A DNA stretch of 64,000 nt from Frigoribacterium sp. ACAM 257. GTDB lineage: Bacteria > Actinomycetota > Actinomycetes > Actinomycetales > Microbacteriaceae. The translations under genes were made by a program, and so were the position numbers. How positions within the stretch are numbered: position 1 is the stretch's first letter; each line of letters opens with the position of its first letter. Where the stretch lies: the NCBI RefSeq assembly GCF_007954365.1, contig NZ_VOLO01000003.1, positions 124,001-188,000 on the forward strand. The letters run 5' to 3'. Positions 36,470 to 47,056 of the stretch are shown here, one piece after another. Under the pieces are notes generated by a model. The model saw only the letters and a list, made by a program, of their open reading frames with translations, was not told the origin of the DNA and ran no database searches.

Positions 36470-36711
36470 TCGGCGGGCGCCTGTCGACGCGCGGCCTCGA
36501 GGCGCTCCCGGGCGCCGAGCAGCCACTCTTCGCAGCGGCGGGCGAGCGCCTCGCCTCGCTCCCACAGGGCGAGCGACCGCTCGAGGGTCGACGCCCCCTG
36601 CTCGAGCTCGGACACGACCGTCACGAGTTCGTCGCGCGCCTCTTCGTAGCTGAGGGACGCCACGTCGGCGGGAGCGGACGCGGAAGGGGCGGGGGAGGAG
36701 GACTGTGCCAC
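36466..36711 (-). CDS. xseB: Exodeoxyribonuclease VII small subunit
   Basis: 81-residue helical protein that binds the XseA large subunit to form exonuclease VII. The conserved part is [20 protein letters not shown] and [20 protein letters not shown]. The Pro/Ala/Ser-rich first ~18 residues are typical of actinobacterial versions. It starts 9 bp after xseA ends. Confidence 0.92.
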   Translation of the reverse strand: MAQSSSPAPSASAPADVASLSYEEARDELVTVVSELEQGASTLERSLALWERGEALARRCEEWLLGARERLEAARRQAPAE

Positions 36712-36720
36712 GGGTCGATC

Positions 36721-38010
36721 CTAACGAGAGGTGCTGGCAGGGGAGGCGGCGTCGCTCGACGGCGAGGAGGACGTGGAGGAGGCGGGGCCTGGGGAGGAGG
36801 CGCCGGTGCTGACGGCCTGGAGCGCGCCTCCTTCGAGGGTGAGGACGAGCTCGGTCGCGTCCGGGGCGTCCGCCGGGTCGCGGAGGACGGCGCCGCCCGG
36901 CAGCTGCACGATCGAGTAGCCCCGTCGCAGGGTGCCCTGGGGCGACAGCGCCCGCAGCTGCGCGGTCAGCTCGGAGACGCGGGTGTGCGCCCGCTCGACC
37001 GCACGGGCGAGCAGCTCTTCGCCGCGGGACACGGCTCGGACGATCTCGTCGGCGCGCACGTCGACCAGGGTCTGGGGCGAGGCGAGCACCGGGCGGCTGC
37101 GCACCTGCTCGAGCCGGTCGATCTCGGTCGACACGATCTGGTTCAGCCGCACCCCGATGCGCGACCTGGCCTGCTGCACCCGCGACAGCTCTTCGCCGAC
37201 GTCGGGCACCACGCGCTTGGCGGCGTCGGTCGGGGTGGACGCACGGAGATCGGCGACGTCGTCGAGCAGGGGGCGGTCGGCCTCGTGGCCGATGGCGCTG
37301 ACGACCGGGGTGCTGCAGGCGGCCACGGCCCGGACGAGCGACTCGTCGCTGAAGCCGAGCAGGTTCTGGAAGTCGCCGCCGCCACGGGCGACGATGATGA
37401 CGTCGACCTCGGGGTCGGCGTCGAGCTGCTGGACGGCGGCCGTCACCTCGCCCACCGAGCGGTCGCCCTGCACGGCCGCGTGCACGACGCGGAACGAGAC
37501 CGATGGCCAGCGCAGCTGGGCGTTGCGCAGGACGTCTTTCTCGGCGTCGCTGTCGCGGCCGGTCACGAGGCCGATGCACTGCGGCAGGAAGGGCAGCCGC
37601 TTCTTGCGGTCGGGCGAGAAGAGGCCCTCGGCGGTGAGCTGGGCCCGCAGTCGCTCGAGCCGCTCGAGCAGGTCGCCGAGCCCGACGTGGCGCATGTCGA
37701 AGACCTGCATGGTCAGCGAGCCGCCCTTGACCCAGTAGTTCGGCTTGACCGCCGCGACCACGCGGTCGCCCTGCTTGAGGTCGGCGGGCACCCTCGACTT
37801 CACGCTCGACCAGATCGAGAACGACACGGTGACGTCTTGCTCGAGGTCGCGCAGCTTGCCGTAGACGTTGCCGCCGGAGACGTTCCACTGGGTGATCTGC
37901 CCCTCGACCCACGCCGTGCCGAGTCGGTCGATCCAGTCGCGCACCTTGCCCGCGAGCAGGCCGACCGGCCAGGGCGCGTCGGCGGTGGGCGGCGGGGTGA
38001 CGATCGTCAT
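36721..38010 (-). CDS. xseA: Exodeoxyribonuclease VII large subunit
   Basis: Catalytic subunit of the single-strand-specific exonuclease VII. The 429-residue product has the OB-fold N-terminus ([20 protein letters not shown]), the catalytic region with [36 protein letters not shown] and [29 protein letters not shown], and C-terminal [15 protein letters not shown] at 38010 gives the family's usual beginning; the in-frame GTG-like start at 38124 would run into the ispH promoter. A Ser/Pro-rich C-terminal tail is present. Confidence 0.93.
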   Translation of the reverse strand: MTIVTPPPTADAPWPVGLLAGKVRDWIDRLGTAWVEGQITQWNVSGGNVYGKLRDLEQDVTVSFSIWSSVKSRVPADLKQGDRVVAAVKPNYWVKGGSLTMQVFDMRHVGLGDLLERLERLRAQLTAEGLFSPDRKKRLPFLPQCIGLVTGRDSDAEKDVLRNAQLRWPSVSFRVVHAAVQGDRSVGEVTAAVQQLDADPEVDVIIVARGGGDFQNLLGFSDESLVRAVAACSTPVVSAIGHEADRPLLDDVADLRASTPTDAAKRVVPDVGEELSRVQQARSRIGVRLNQIVSTEIDRLEQVRSRPVLASPQTLVDVRADEIVRAVSRGEELLARAVERAHTRVSELTAQLRALSPQGTLRRGYSIVQLPGGAVLRDPADAPDATELVLTLEGGALQAVSTGASSPGPASSTSSSPSSDAASPASTSR

Positions 38011-38103
38011 GCAGGGTGTCCTCAGGTCGGAGCGCGGACGGGGGCAGGAGCGCGGGCGGGACACGGAGGCGGGGCCTCCCAGAACGCGACCAGTCGTCAC
38101 GCC

Positions 38104-38109
38104 TATCAT
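38104..38109 (+). promoter_or_regulatory. -10 box of ispH, leaderless
   Basis: TATCAT ends 6 nt before the GTG at 38116. It is the closest to consensus of the leaderless promoters here. Confidence 0.6.
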
Positions 38110-38115
38110 CGACGG

Positions 38116-39192
38116 GTGGCACACATCACGAACGGCGCCATCGCCGTCGACCTCCCGACTCCGCGCGTCCCTGCGCTGCGCAACAGGCTACGGGACACCC
38201 CCGTCAACGGGACGAAGCGGGTGTTGCTCGCGGCCCCTCGCGGCTACTGCGCCGGCGTCGACCGTGCGGTCATCGCCGTCGAGAAGGCCCTCGAGCACTA
38301 CGGCTCGCCCGTCTACGTCCGCAAGCAGATCGTGCACAACGTCCACGTCGTCTCGACGCTCGAGCGCCAGGGGGCGATCTTCGTCGACGAGGTCGAAGAG
38401 GTCCCCGAGGGCTCGCACGTGGTCTTCAGTGCCCACGGAGTCTCGCCGGCCGTCGTCCAGGGCGCCGCGGACCGCGGCCTCCAGGCGATCGACGCCACCT
38501 GCCCGCTCGTCACGAAGGTGCACCGCGAGGCCGTCCGCTTCGGCTCGCAGGGCCGCCACATCATCCTCATCGGCCACGCGGGCCACGAAGAGGTCGAGGG
38601 CACGATGGGCCACGCCGCCGATCGCACCACCCTCGTGCAGAACCCGGCCGAGGTCGACGACCTCGTCATCGACGACCCGGACAACCTCGTCTGGCTCTCG
38701 CAGACCACGCTGAGCGTCGACGAGACCATGGAGACGGTCCGCCGCCTCCGTGAGCGCTTCCCGAGTATCCAGAACCCCCCGAGCGACGACATCTGCTATG
38801 CCACGCAGAACCGCCAGGTCGCCATCAAGAAGGTCGCGGTCGACTCCGACCTCGTCATCGTCGTCGGCTCCGCGAACAGCTCGAACAGCGTCCGGCTGGT
38901 CGAGGTCGCCCTCGAGCACGGGGCCAAGGCCGCGTACCGCGTCGACTACTCGAGCGAGATCAAGCAGGAGTGGCTCGACGGCGTCGAGACCGTGGGCGTG
39001 ACCTCCGGCGCCTCCGTGCCCGAGGTCCTCGTCAAGGAGGTCCTCGACGACCTCGCCGACGCCGGCTACGGCGACGTGTCCGAGGTCGTCACGGCCGAGG
39101 AGGACCTGATGTTCTCCCTCCCGAAGGAACTCCGCAAGGACCCCCAGGGCCAGACCGACACCCGCGCGCTCGGCGGACGCACCGCCCGATGA
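38116..39192 (+). CDS. ispH: 4-hydroxy-3-methylbut-2-enyl diphosphate reductase
   Basis: Last enzyme of the MEP isoprenoid pathway, producing IPP and DMAPP. The 358-residue product has three Cys ligands of its iron-sulfur cluster in [21 protein letters not shown] and [11 protein letters not shown], the catalytic Glu region in the QTTLSVDET segment, and the substrate loop [15 protein letters not shown] at 38116 is leaderless. The gene overlaps DUF6264 by ATGA. xseA is divergent, as commonly seen. Confidence 0.96.
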   Translation: MAHITNGAIAVDLPTPRVPALRNRLRDTPVNGTKRVLLAAPRGYCAGVDRAVIAVEKALEHYGSPVYVRKQIVHNVHVVSTLERQGAIFVDEVEEVPEGSHVVFSAHGVSPAVVQGAADRGLQAIDATCPLVTKVHREAVRFGSQGRHIILIGHAGHEEVEGTMGHAADRTTLVQNPAEVDDLVIDDPDNLVWLSQTTLSVDETMETVRRLRERFPSIQNPPSDDICYATQNRQVAIKKVAVDSDLVIVVGSANSSNSVRLVEVALEHGAKAAYRVDYSSEIKQEWLDGVETVGVTSGASVPEVLVKEVLDDLADAGYGDVSEVVTAEEDLMFSLPKELRKDPQGQTDTRALGGRTAR

Positions 39193-39902
39193 GCGACGAC
39201 CGCGACCAGCGGGCCGGCCGCGAGCAGCGCGACGGCGGCCGCGAGCAGCGCGACGGCGGCCGCGACGGCGACGCGGCCGCACCGACCGGGCGCGATCCGC
39301 GACCGCGTCCCCGGTACGGCGAGTACGCGCCGGAGGGCTGGGTCAACCCGGTCCCGCCGGCCGACGTCGCGCCTCCTGCGGGCCAGGCGGGACCAGCACC
39401 CGACGGCGCCCAGCCGGCCCCGCCCTCGGCGTCGTGGTCGCAGCCGCAGCAGGGCCAGGGCGCAGGAGGCGCCCAGCCCTACCCGGGACCGCCCGCCACG
39501 CCGGCAGCTCTGAGCACCGGACGCCGCGTCGACCGCGTCGCCACGTTCGTGCTGCTCGGCCTCGCCGGCTACAACGTGATCACGAACATCGTGCTCGTCT
39601 CGGGGTTCTCGCGCACGCTGCTGTCGGCGTTCTCGGCGCAGGGCTACCCGGTCGACGACTTCTCCGGGCAGGCCGCTCTGCAGCAGGCCGGCGCGGCGAT
39701 CGCGATCGTGTCGCTCGTCGTGTTCGTCCCGATGCTCGTGCTCACCCTCCGCCGGCTGCGTGCGGGCAAGCTGACCTTCTGGGTGCCCCTCGCCGCGGGC
39801 GCCGTCGTCACGATCGTGCAGATGGTGCTCGTGCTCTCGGTCTTCCTCGGCGACCCGGCGTTCGTGCAGTCCTTCCTCGACAGCGCACGCCCCGCCTCCT
39901 AG
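39189..39902 (+). CDS. DUF6264-type membrane protein
   Basis: 237-residue protein of a Microbacteriaceae-enriched family. The N-terminus is a disordered, Arg/Asp/Gly-rich repeat ([18 protein letters not shown]), followed by [17 protein letters not shown] (the family hallmark), a Pro/Gln-rich linker, and four membrane helices in residues ~115-230. Function unknown; its overlap with ispH is probably positional. A terminator hairpin follows 44 nt downstream. Confidence 0.78.
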   Translation: MSDDRDQRAGREQRDGGREQRDGGRDGDAAAPTGRDPRPRPRYGEYAPEGWVNPVPPADVAPPAGQAGPAPDGAQPAPPSASWSQPQQGQGAGGAQPYPGPPATPAALSTGRRVDRVATFVLLGLAGYNVITNIVLVSGFSRTLLSAFSAQGYPVDDFSGQAALQQAGAAIAIVSLVVFVPMLVLTLRRLRAGKLTFWVPLAAGAVVTIVQMVLVLSVFLGDPAFVQSFLDSARPAS

Positions 39903-39945
39903 GCCCGTCGTCGCCCGCTTCGGCACCGATGGCGGTCACGACGAC

Positions 39946-39980
39946 GAGAGGCCCCGCAGCTGGTCGCTGCGGGGCCTCTC
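39946..39980. terminator. Terminator between DUF6264 and fba (convergent)
   Basis: The 14-bp arms GAGAGGCCCCGCAG and CTGCGGGGCCTCTC (39946-39959, 39967-39980) enclose CTGGTCG. It serves both converging genes. Confidence 0.8.
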
Positions 39981-40001
39981 TCGTGGACCAGGAGGCGCGG
40001 G

Positions 40002-41030
40002 TCAGCTGCCCGACTGGCCGAAGGAGCCGAGCTGCTTGGTCGCCTCGACCACGCGCGCTGCCATCGACGACTCGGCGACCTTGCCCCAGGCGCGGGGGTC
40101 GTACTGCTTCTTGTTGCCGACCTCGCCGTCGGCCTTGATGAAGCCGTCGTAGTTCTTCAGCACCGTGTCGGCGATCGAGCGGCTGAAGGCGTACTGGGTG
40201 TCGGTGTCGAGGTTCATCTTGACGACGCCGTTCGAGACGGCCTCGCGGATCTCGGCGTCGGACGAGCCCGACCCGCCGTGGAAGACGAGCTCGAGGGGCT
40301 TCTCGCCCGTGGTGAAGCGGTCCTGGATGCCCTGCTGGATCTCGCCGAGCAGCTCGGGGCGGAGCTTGACGTTGCCGGGCTTGTAGACGCCGTGGACGTT
40401 GCCGAAGGTGAGGGCGGCGATGTAGCGGCCGTTCTCGCCGAGGCCCAGGGCCTCGACGGCCTTGGTGACGTCGCCGACGGTCGTGTAGAGCGCCTCGTTG
40501 GAGCCCTCGTGCTGGACGCCGTCCTCCTCGCCGCCGACGACGCCGATCTCGACCTCGAGGATGGCGTTGATCGCCGCGGTGCGCTTCAGCATCTGCTGCG
40601 CGATCTCGAGGTTCTCGTCGAGGGGGATGGCCGAGCCGTCCCACATGTGCGACTGGAACAGCGGGTTGCGACCGGCCTTGACCTCTTCCTCGCTGGCGGC
40701 GATGAGGGGCAGCACGAAGCCGTCGAGGGCGTCCTTCGGGCAGTGGTCGGTGTGCAGCGCGACCGTGACGGGGTAGTTCTTGGCGACCTCGGTGGCGAAC
40801 TTCGCGAACGCGATCGCGCCTGCGGCACGGTTCTTGACGGTCTGGCCGGCGAAGTAGTCCGCGCCGCCCGTGGTGACCTGGATGATCCCGTCGCTGCCGG
40901 CCTCGGTGAGGCCCTGCAGCACGGCGTTGATCGTCTGCGACGACGACACGTTGACCGCGGGGTAGGCGAACCCCTTGTTCTTCGCCTTGTCCAGCATCTC
41001 GGCGTACTGCTCGGGGGTGGCGACGGGCAT
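40002..41030 (-). CDS. fbaA: Fructose-bisphosphate aldolase, class II
   Basis: Zinc aldolase cleaving fructose-1,6-bisphosphate. The 342-residue product has VALHTDHCPKD and HEGSNEALYT for zinc binding, the AFAKFATEVAKNYPV and FGNVHGVYKPGN segments, GGSGSSDAE and the closing NLDTDTQYAFSR. ATG at 41030 has AAGGAGA seven bases upstream and gives MPVATPEQYAEML; the open frame has an extra start six codons earlier without such a site. Class IIA type. Confidence 0.96.
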   Translation of the reverse strand: MPVATPEQYAEMLDKAKNKGFAYPAVNVSSSQTINAVLQGLTEAGSDGIIQVTTGGADYFAGQTVKNRAAGAIAFAKFATEVAKNYPVTVALHTDHCPKDALDGFVLPLIAASEEEVKAGRNPLFQSHMWDGSAIPLDENLEIAQQMLKRTAAINAILEVEIGVVGGEEDGVQHEGSNEALYTTVGDVTKAVEALGLGENGRYIAALTFGNVHGVYKPGNVKLRPELLGEIQQGIQDRFTTGEKPLELVFHGGSGSSDAEIREAVSNGVVKMNLDTDTQYAFSRSIADTVLKNYDGFIKADGEVGNKKQYDPRAWGKVAESSMAARVVEATKQLGSFGQSGS

Positions 41031-41106
41031 GGAATCTCCTTCGATCACTGACTGGGGCTGCTCGGGTCAGCCTACCCAGCGGCCGTGGGCGGTCGTCCAG
41101 CACGCG

Positions 41107-41140
41107 ACGAAGCCCCTCCCCGGACCTGGAGGGGCTTCGT
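41107..41140. terminator. Hairpin between fbaA and the surface-protein gene
   Basis: ACGAAGCCCCTCC (41107-41119) pairs with GGAGGGGCTTCGT (41128-41140). It stands just after the surface-protein stop (41159) and 77 nt upstream of fbaA, so it should end the surface-protein transcript. Confidence 0.7.
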
Positions 41141-41158
41141 CCCGTCGCTGAGGAGTCG

Positions 41159-44100
41159 TCACGCGTCGGCTGCGGCAGCCTCTGCTCCGCGACGCCGGCG
41201 ACGGAGTCCTGCACCGATGCCCACGAGTGCCGTGGCGAGCGCGACGGCGCCGAGGGCATGACCGCCGGTGAAGGCGAGCGTCGGTCGCGCCTCGGCGCGG
41301 GTCGCCGGGTCGTCGGGGTCCCCGGCCCCGGAGGCGACGACGGGCGGCTCGATCACGGGCGGCTCGATCACGGGCGGCTCGACGACGGGCGGCTCGATCA
41401 CGGGCGGCTCGACGTCGGGCGACGGCAGGGCACCTGCGTTGACGTGCCCTGCGCTCGAGACGCCGACGAGGCGTCCGTCTGCGTCGAGCTCCGTGACGAG
41501 CGAGGTGCGAGCAACGCCCGCCTGGTCGACGTCCGAGTCGAGAGCGGGCTCGTCCCCCACGAAGGGCGCGGTCCACTCGATCGAGGATGCGCCGAAGGCG
41601 ACGGCGTACGCGCCGGGGCGCAGGCCGGTGAAGGCGTACTCCCCGTCGTCGGAGGTCGTGGCCGTGACAGCCACAGGGTCTCCGCGGTCGTCTGTGCCGG
41701 TCAGGTCGACCTGGTGCCCGAAGAGGCGGGACTCGTCCACGGATCGGACACCGTCGGCGTCGTCGTCGAGCCAGGCGAGGCCCGACACCGACCCTGCGAC
41801 GGAGGTCGTCGTGACGACGGACGCGCGGGTCGTGTGGTCGAGGCCGAGCACGCGCAGGCCGAAGGTCGAGGCCCAGGTCTCAGCAGCGCCCTCCTGGTCG
41901 GCCGTGGCCAAGACGAGATCGTGATCGACGGCTCCGCCGCGCTCGACTGCGTCGAGGCGGTCGATCCGGACGGCCGTCACGTCGTCGAGTCCGAGCGGGC
42001 AGCCGGGCGATCCGAGAGCGTCGAGCGCGCACCACGTCGTCGAGCCGCCCGGCGCGTTCGAGGAGTGGGCCGGATCGTCGGAGACCCTGTCGGCCGTCGC
42101 AGACGTGTAGAGGACGGTCTCGCCCGGTGAGGCGGGCTCGACGGGCCGCACGAGACGCGGCCGCGCGGACTCGGACGTGCCCCGGCCGTCACCGCCGTGG
42201 GGAAGGACCGTGACGACGGTGCTCCCGGGGAGCGCCTCGGACCCGGCGTTTCGGTAGCTCAGTGTGAAGACGACGTCGTCGCCGACGACGTGGACCGGCG
42301 AGTCGACGGTCTCGTCGGCGTCGAAGCCACTGCCGGCGAGCACGTGCAGGGCCCGCTCTGTCGTGCGCCGTGCCTCGGGCGACACGTCGCGCGAGGCCTC
42401 GACGCTGGCCGAGTTGATCGCCTCCGCTCCCGCCGCGGCGCTCACGAAGCGGACCTCGAAGGTCACCGGCGCGATCGGCTCGTTCACCACGGCCTCGTCC
42501 GTCGTCCAGGTGAGTCGCTGACGGGCGACTCCCTCGACGTCGACCTCGTCGACGACGGGGGCGAGCGACGCGCTGCCGTCGACGTACTCTGCACCGGCGG
42601 GCAGCACGTCGCGGACCACGAGCGTCTCGGGGAGGCGGTCGTCGGAGGCGTTCGTGAGGGAGGGGCGCAGGACGTAGGTGACGCGACCGCCCGCGGTCAC
42701 GTAGGTCGTCTCGTCCGGGGTGTCGCCGGCACCGTGCCCCGGGTCGACGACGGCGCTCGTGATCCGTGCGAGGTTGCCGGTGACGCTGAGGAAGTCGGCC
42801 CAGGCGCCGTTGGCCTGCGCCGGGTCGTTCCTGTCGTGCGTCCAGCCGCTCGTCGCGGTGCGTCGCACGCTGGAGAACGTGCGCATCCTGGCGTGGTTCT
42901 CGAGTCGGGGCTCCGCGGACACGTGGGTGTTGAAGGTGATGCTCGTCGTGCCGGGGTGGTCGTAGGTCCACCGGACGGCGCCGACGGCGTCCGGACCGCC
43001 GGGGACGTCCTCCGGGTCGTCGTGCCAGGCGAGGTCGTCGTCTCCACAGGTCGCGTCCCGAGCGACCGAGGGGTCGGACGCGTCGAACGCGGCGAACTCC
43101 GGCGCACCCGTCACCCCGGCACGGTTCGACGCCGCCCAGGACCCCGGGGTGTTCTCGCGCAGGGTGTGCTGGTCCGTGTCGAAGACCGTGCACGTGATCG
43201 TCCCTGCCCAGGCCGCCCGGCCGGAGTTCGTGATCGACGTGTTCGTGATCAGCGTCTGGGCGGGGGTCACGTAGGGCTCGTCGTACTTGCCGGACAGGGT
43301 GAAGGAGGTGCTCGTGCCGGTGTCCCATCCTCGGTAGCGCGTCGATCCCGAGACGCCGGCGCTGTCGAGGAGGTTGCGCGAGACGGTGTTGTCGTCGAGG
43401 GGCTCGCTCTCTCCGTCGTAGTTCGTCCGGCCGCTCACCGACTCCGCGGCGAAGTCGCGGTAGGTGTTGACGGCGGTCAGCGACTCGCCGAGAGGCGGGA
43501 CGGGCACCCAGAGGCTGACGTAGGCCGAGACCACGGACGGGACGACCCCTCCTGCGATCTCGCCGCCCGACACGCTCTTGACGGGGATGCTCGCCAGGGA
43601 CGTGTCGGCGCCGGTGATCTCGATGACGACGGGGTGGCCGGGACCGGCCTGCGTGCAGGTCACCGTGCCGGAGTCGACGACGGCGCCCTCGCCTCCGCCT
43701 GCCCCACCGGGCGCCGCACTGATCTGCCCCGTGTTGACGCCGCAGGCAGGGGCGCCGTCGACGGAGGCGAGGACGGCGGGGCTGGCCTCGCCCCCGTACA
43801 TCCCGGAGACGTCGTCGACGATCGTCATGCGGCCGTCGAGCTGCTCGTAGCCGAGCAGGCCGCCGCCGTCGACGAGCCCCTCCCAGTGCACGCTCAACGG
43901 GTACACGATCCGGTACCCAGGGGTGATGCCGTCAGGCCCCGGGGTGGGCGTGAAGCTGGGCACAGCCCTGTTCATCGACAGGTCGAAACGAGGCACTGCG
44001 GACACCGTCACGGCCGGTACCTCGGCCGTCACCTCGGCCTGGCCGGCGGCGACGGCTGCGGCGACGGGCTGCACCGTCGAGCCGTGGTGCGCGGACGTGG

Positions 44101-44527
44101 AGACCGCCGCCGCGACGCTGATCGACCTGACGCCGCTCGTGATGGTGCCGAGGGCGCACGTCAGGGTGTCGCCCTGGATGCTCGAGCCGGGGCTCGAGCA
44201 CTCGTCGGGCAGCCGCGACCACGCGAGGCCGGACGGCGCCGTCAGGGTGACGACCCCGTCCGCGGCGGAGCCGGAGGTCGTCGAGACCATCACGCCGTAG
44301 ACGATCGCGTCGGCGGTGCGGACCAGACCGTTGCCCGGGCCGGAGTCACCGCCAGGGCGATCGTCGTCGCTGAAGCGGCCGAGGCCGTCGGAGGCGACAG
44401 CGACGGAGAGCTGCAGCGCGTCGTCGAGGACGTCGGACGCCCCCGCAGGCGTGGCGCTCGCAGCGACGACCAGCGTCGACAGGAGCGTGGCCACGAGCGG
44501 AGGTGCGATCCTCTTGGCGTTCTTCAT
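41159..44527 (-). CDS. Large LAXTG-anchored surface protein with DUF11/SdrD-like repeats
   Basis: 1122-residue exported protein. Signal peptide at residues ~1-31 (helix around LVATLLSTLVVAASATPAGA). The body comprises many ~100-residue beta modules of the DUF11 type (e.g. 'YVTAGGRVTYVLRPSLTN...LVVRDVLPAGA') and, near the C-terminus, an SdrD/CnaB-like fold (SVSGLAWLDDDADGVRSVDE). Then comes a repeated PPVIEPPVVEPP stretch, and last LAFTG, a hydrophobic helix and RRRRR. LAXTG is the class E sortase motif. ATG at 44527 has AGGAAGG 6 nt upstream. Function is probably adhesion or surface coat; no sortase is in the window. Confidence 0.88.
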   Translation of the reverse strand: MKNAKRIAPPLVATLLSTLVVAASATPAGASDVLDDALQLSVAVASDGLGRFSDDDRPGGDSGPGNGLVRTADAIVYGVMVSTTSGSAADGVVTLTAPSGLAWSRLPDECSSPGSSIQGDTLTCALGTITSGVRSISVAAAVSTSAHHGSTVQPVAAAVAAGQAEVTAEVPAVTVSAVPRFDLSMNRAVPSFTPTPGPDGITPGYRIVYPLSVHWEGLVDGGGLLGYEQLDGRMTIVDDVSGMYGGEASPAVLASVDGAPACGVNTGQISAAPGGAGGGEGAVVDSGTVTCTQAGPGHPVVIEITGADTSLASIPVKSVSGGEIAGGVVPSVVSAYVSLWVPVPPLGESLTAVNTYRDFAAESVSGRTNYDGESEPLDDNTVSRNLLDSAGVSGSTRYRGWDTGTSTSFTLSGKYDEPYVTPAQTLITNTSITNSGRAAWAGTITCTVFDTDQHTLRENTPGSWAASNRAGVTGAPEFAAFDASDPSVARDATCGDDDLAWHDDPEDVPGGPDAVGAVRWTYDHPGTTSITFNTHVSAEPRLENHARMRTFSSVRRTATSGWTHDRNDPAQANGAWADFLSVTGNLARITSAVVDPGHGAGDTPDETTYVTAGGRVTYVLRPSLTNASDDRLPETLVVRDVLPAGAEYVDGSASLAPVVDEVDVEGVARQRLTWTTDEAVVNEPIAPVTFEVRFVSAAAGAEAINSASVEASRDVSPEARRTTERALHVLAGSGFDADETVDSPVHVVGDDVVFTLSYRNAGSEALPGSTVVTVLPHGGDGRGTSESARPRLVRPVEPASPGETVLYTSATADRVSDDPAHSSNAPGGSTTWCALDALGSPGCPLGLDDVTAVRIDRLDAVERGGAVDHDLVLATADQEGAAETWASTFGLRVLGLDHTTRASVVTTTSVAGSVSGLAWLDDDADGVRSVDESRLFGHQVDLTGTDDRGDPVAVTATTSDDGEYAFTGLRPGAYAVAFGASSIEWTAPFVGDEPALDSDVDQAGVARTSLVTELDADGRLVGVSSAGHVNAGALPSPDVEPPVIEPPVVEPPVIEPPVIEPPVVASGAGDPDDPATRAEARPTLAFTGGHALGAVALATALVGIGAGLRRRRRGAEAAAADA

Positions 44528-44609
44528 CAACTACCTTCCTGGAGGGCATAGAAGCCTTGATCCGTATAGAACATATCTCATGTCGATCTGCCTCGAAGAC
44601 CGTTCCGGA

Positions 44610-44615
44610 TAGGAT
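44610..44615 (+). promoter_or_regulatory. -10 box of glpX, leaderless
   Basis: TAGGAT ends 6 nt before the ATG at 44622. The ~95 bp between the two divergent genes is locally AT-rich. Confidence 0.55.
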
Positions 44616-44621
44616 CGGGGC

Positions 44622-45620
44622 ATGGCCGACTCATCCTCCGGGAACCTCTACTCGCACCCCGATCGCAACCTCGGCATGGAGCTGGTGAGGGCCACCGAGG
44701 CAGCCGCGATCCGCAGTGCCCCCTACATCGGCAAGGGCGACAAGAACGCCGCCGACGGCGCCGCGGTCGACGCGATGCGCAAGTTCCTCGGCACCGTGGC
44801 CTTCGACGGCGTCGTCGTGATCGGCGAGGGCGAGAAGGACGAAGCGCCGATGCTTTTCAACGGCGAGCACGTGGGCAACGGCTTCGGCCCCGCCTGCGAC
44901 ATCGCCGTCGACCCGATCGACGGCACGAGCCTCACCGCGGCCGGCCGCATGAACGCCCTCTCGGTCATCGCGGTCAGCGACCGGGGCAGCATGTTCGACC
45001 CCAGCGCCGTGTTCTACATGGACAAGATCGTCACCGGCCCCGAGGGCATCGGCGTGATCGACCTCGACAAGCCGGTCGGCGACAACATCCGCGCCCTCGC
45101 CGACGCGAAGGGCCTCGCCGTCGAGGACATCCAGGTGGCCGTGCTCGACCGGCCGCGCCACGCCGACCTCATCCAGCAGATCCACGCCGCGGGCGCCGGC
45201 ACCCGCCTGCTGCTCGACGGCGACGTCGCCGGCGGCATCAACGCCGCCCGTCCCGACTCGCGCATCGACATGTGCGTCGGCATCGGCGGCACCCCCGAGG
45301 GCATCATCACGGCCTGCGCCGTGAAGGCCCTCGGCGGCCTCATCCTCACCCGTCTCGCCCCGAAGGACGACGCGGAGCGCCAGAAGGCGATCGACGCCGG
45401 CCACGACCTCGACCGGGTGCTCGACCAGGACGACCTCGTCAAGGGCGACAACGCCTACTTCGTGGCCACCGGCGTCACCGACGGCGCCCTCGTCGCCGGC
45501 GTCAAGCGCAAGCAGGGCATGATCCGCACGTCGAGCATCGTGCTGCGCTCGCACTCGGGCACCATCCGCCGGGTCGAGGCCGACCACCTCGTCTCGAAGT
45601 GGTACGGCGAGAGCGCCTAG
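44622..45620 (+). CDS. glpX: Class II fructose-1,6-bisphosphatase
   Basis: Gluconeogenic phosphatase of 332 residues. Hallmarks are [27 protein letters not shown] (metal ligands), DPIDGTSLT, a [18 protein letters not shown] loop and [18 protein letters not shown] at the C-terminus. The class II enzyme is the usual one in Actinobacteria, and the gene order near fum and xse is also seen in mycobacteria. Leaderless ATG. It ends a few bases before the convergent rmuC. Confidence 0.95.
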   Translation: MADSSSGNLYSHPDRNLGMELVRATEAAAIRSAPYIGKGDKNAADGAAVDAMRKFLGTVAFDGVVVIGEGEKDEAPMLFNGEHVGNGFGPACDIAVDPIDGTSLTAAGRMNALSVIAVSDRGSMFDPSAVFYMDKIVTGPEGIGVIDLDKPVGDNIRALADAKGLAVEDIQVAVLDRPRHADLIQQIHAAGAGTRLLLDGDVAGGINAARPDSRIDMCVGIGGTPEGIITACAVKALGGLILTRLAPKDDAERQKAIDAGHDLDRVLDQDDLVKGDNAYFVATGVTDGALVAGVKRKQGMIRTSSIVLRSHSGTIRRVEADHLVSKWYGESA

Positions 45621-45626
45621 CTCGCC

Positions 45627-46955
45627 CTAGCTCGCTCGATCTGTCCAGGTCGCCCGGCTCGTCTCACGTTCGTCGGCCGCCGCCCTCGGTGCCTCGACCT
45701 CACGGTCGGCGTCGAGGGCGGTCGTCAATTCTGCCGCCGTGAGGTCTCGGGGCAGCTCCTCGACGACGGTCGGCGAGGTGAGCGACTTGGTCTCGTCGAG
45801 CATGCTGAGGCGGCGTGCCGACGGCAGCACGGTGCGCTCGAGGGAACCCACGAAGCGGTTGTAGTCGTTCACCGAGCCGCGCAGCGACCGGCCGAGCTTG
45901 TCCACGTGCCCGGCCATCGTCGCGAGCCTGCCGTACAGCTCGCGGCTGAGGTCGAAGAGCACCTTCGCCTCGTTCGTCACGACGTCCTGCTGCCAGCTGA
46001 ACGCGACGGTCTTGAGCACGGACCAGAGGGTGACTGGCGACGCCAGCGCCACGCGCTTCTGGAACGCGTAGTCCATCAGCGAGGGGTCGGCCTCGAGGGC
46101 GCTCGACACGAGCGACTCGCTCGGGATGAAGGCGATGACGAGCTCGGGCGACGACTCGAGCCCCGCCCAGTAGGTCTTCGCCGAGAGAGCGTCGACGTGC
46201 GCACGCAGCGCCTTGACGTGCTGTCGGACGAGCACGTCTCGACGGGCGGCCTCCTCGCCGACGGCCGTGGCGGGGATCGCGCTCGCCTCGAGGAAGGCCG
46301 CGAACGGCACCTTGGCGTCGACGGCGATGTTCTTGCCGCCGGGCAGGTGCACCACCATGTCCGGTCGGCCGGCACCGGCATCGCTCGAGATGCTGCTCTG
46401 CAGGTCGAAGTCGACGCGCTCGACGAGACCGGCGGCCTGGACCACGTTGCGCAGCTGCGTCTCGCCCCAGACCCCTCGGGTGCTGTTCGACCGCAGCGCG
46501 GACGCCAGTGACTCGGCGGTGCTCCGCAGCCGCTCCTCAGAGGCGACGGCGCTGCGCAGCTGCTCGCTGAGCGTGCCGTACTGGTGCGCACGTTGCTCTT
46601 CGAGCTCGGCGACCTTCGCCTGGACGGCCGCGAGGCTCTGCGCGACCGGGCTGAGCGCCGTCATCACCTGGCCCTCGGAACGGGCCCGCTCGGCCTCGGC
46701 GATGCGAGCGTCGCGGAGCCTGTCCTGGAACTCGCGCAGCCTCGCCTCCTGCCCGGCGACCTCGCGTCGGTGCTGCTCGTCGAGGTCGATGAGCCGCTCG
46801 CGGTAGCCGTCGACGGTCGCGCGGGCGGCGGCGCCGTCTGCGGCGAGCCGTGCCGTGGCCTCGGCGGCCCGGGACCGGGACAGCAGCACGCCGAGGGCCG
46901 TGCCGACCACGAGCGCGACGACGACGAGGGCGACGAGGAGGAGCGGTGAGGTCAT
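45627..46955 (-). CDS. rmuC: DNA recombination protein RmuC
   Basis: 442-residue predicted nuclease that limits inversion at short inverted repeats. Layout: one N-terminal membrane helix (LLLVALVVVALVVGTALGVLL), a long coiled coil (residues ~25-140), and the C-terminal RmuC domain with NSTRGVWGETQLRNVV, GRPDMVVHLPGGKNIAVDAK and VIAFIPSE. ATG at 46955 gives this start; longer in-frame sequence upstream is not conserved in the family. A GACACT six bases before the start suggests another leaderless gene. Confidence 0.92.
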   Translation of the reverse strand: MTSPLLLVALVVVALVVGTALGVLLSRSRAAEATARLAADGAAARATVDGYRERLIDLDEQHRREVAGQEARLREFQDRLRDARIAEAERARSEGQVMTALSPVAQSLAAVQAKVAELEEQRAHQYGTLSEQLRSAVASEERLRSTAESLASALRSNSTRGVWGETQLRNVVQAAGLVERVDFDLQSSISSDAGAGRPDMVVHLPGGKNIAVDAKVPFAAFLEASAIPATAVGEEAARRDVLVRQHVKALRAHVDALSAKTYWAGLESSPELVIAFIPSESLVSSALEADPSLMDYAFQKRVALASPVTLWSVLKTVAFSWQQDVVTNEAKVLFDLSRELYGRLATMAGHVDKLGRSLRGSVNDYNRFVGSLERTVLPSARRLSMLDETKSLTSPTVVEELPRDLTAAELTTALDADREVEAPRAAADERETSRATWTDRAS

Positions 46956-47056
46956 GCAGGGAGTGTCGCAGCAGCCGCCGACACGGGCCGCGAGCGCGCG
47001 CCGCGAGCGGCGCGCCCGGCGTGCGTGGCGCGCCCGGCGGCCGCGCCGACGAGGTC

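Noticed and set aside
41258-44551. Long plus-strand frames opposite the surface-protein gene
   Set aside because: Shadows of the well-supported minus-strand gene with signal peptide and LAXTG motif.
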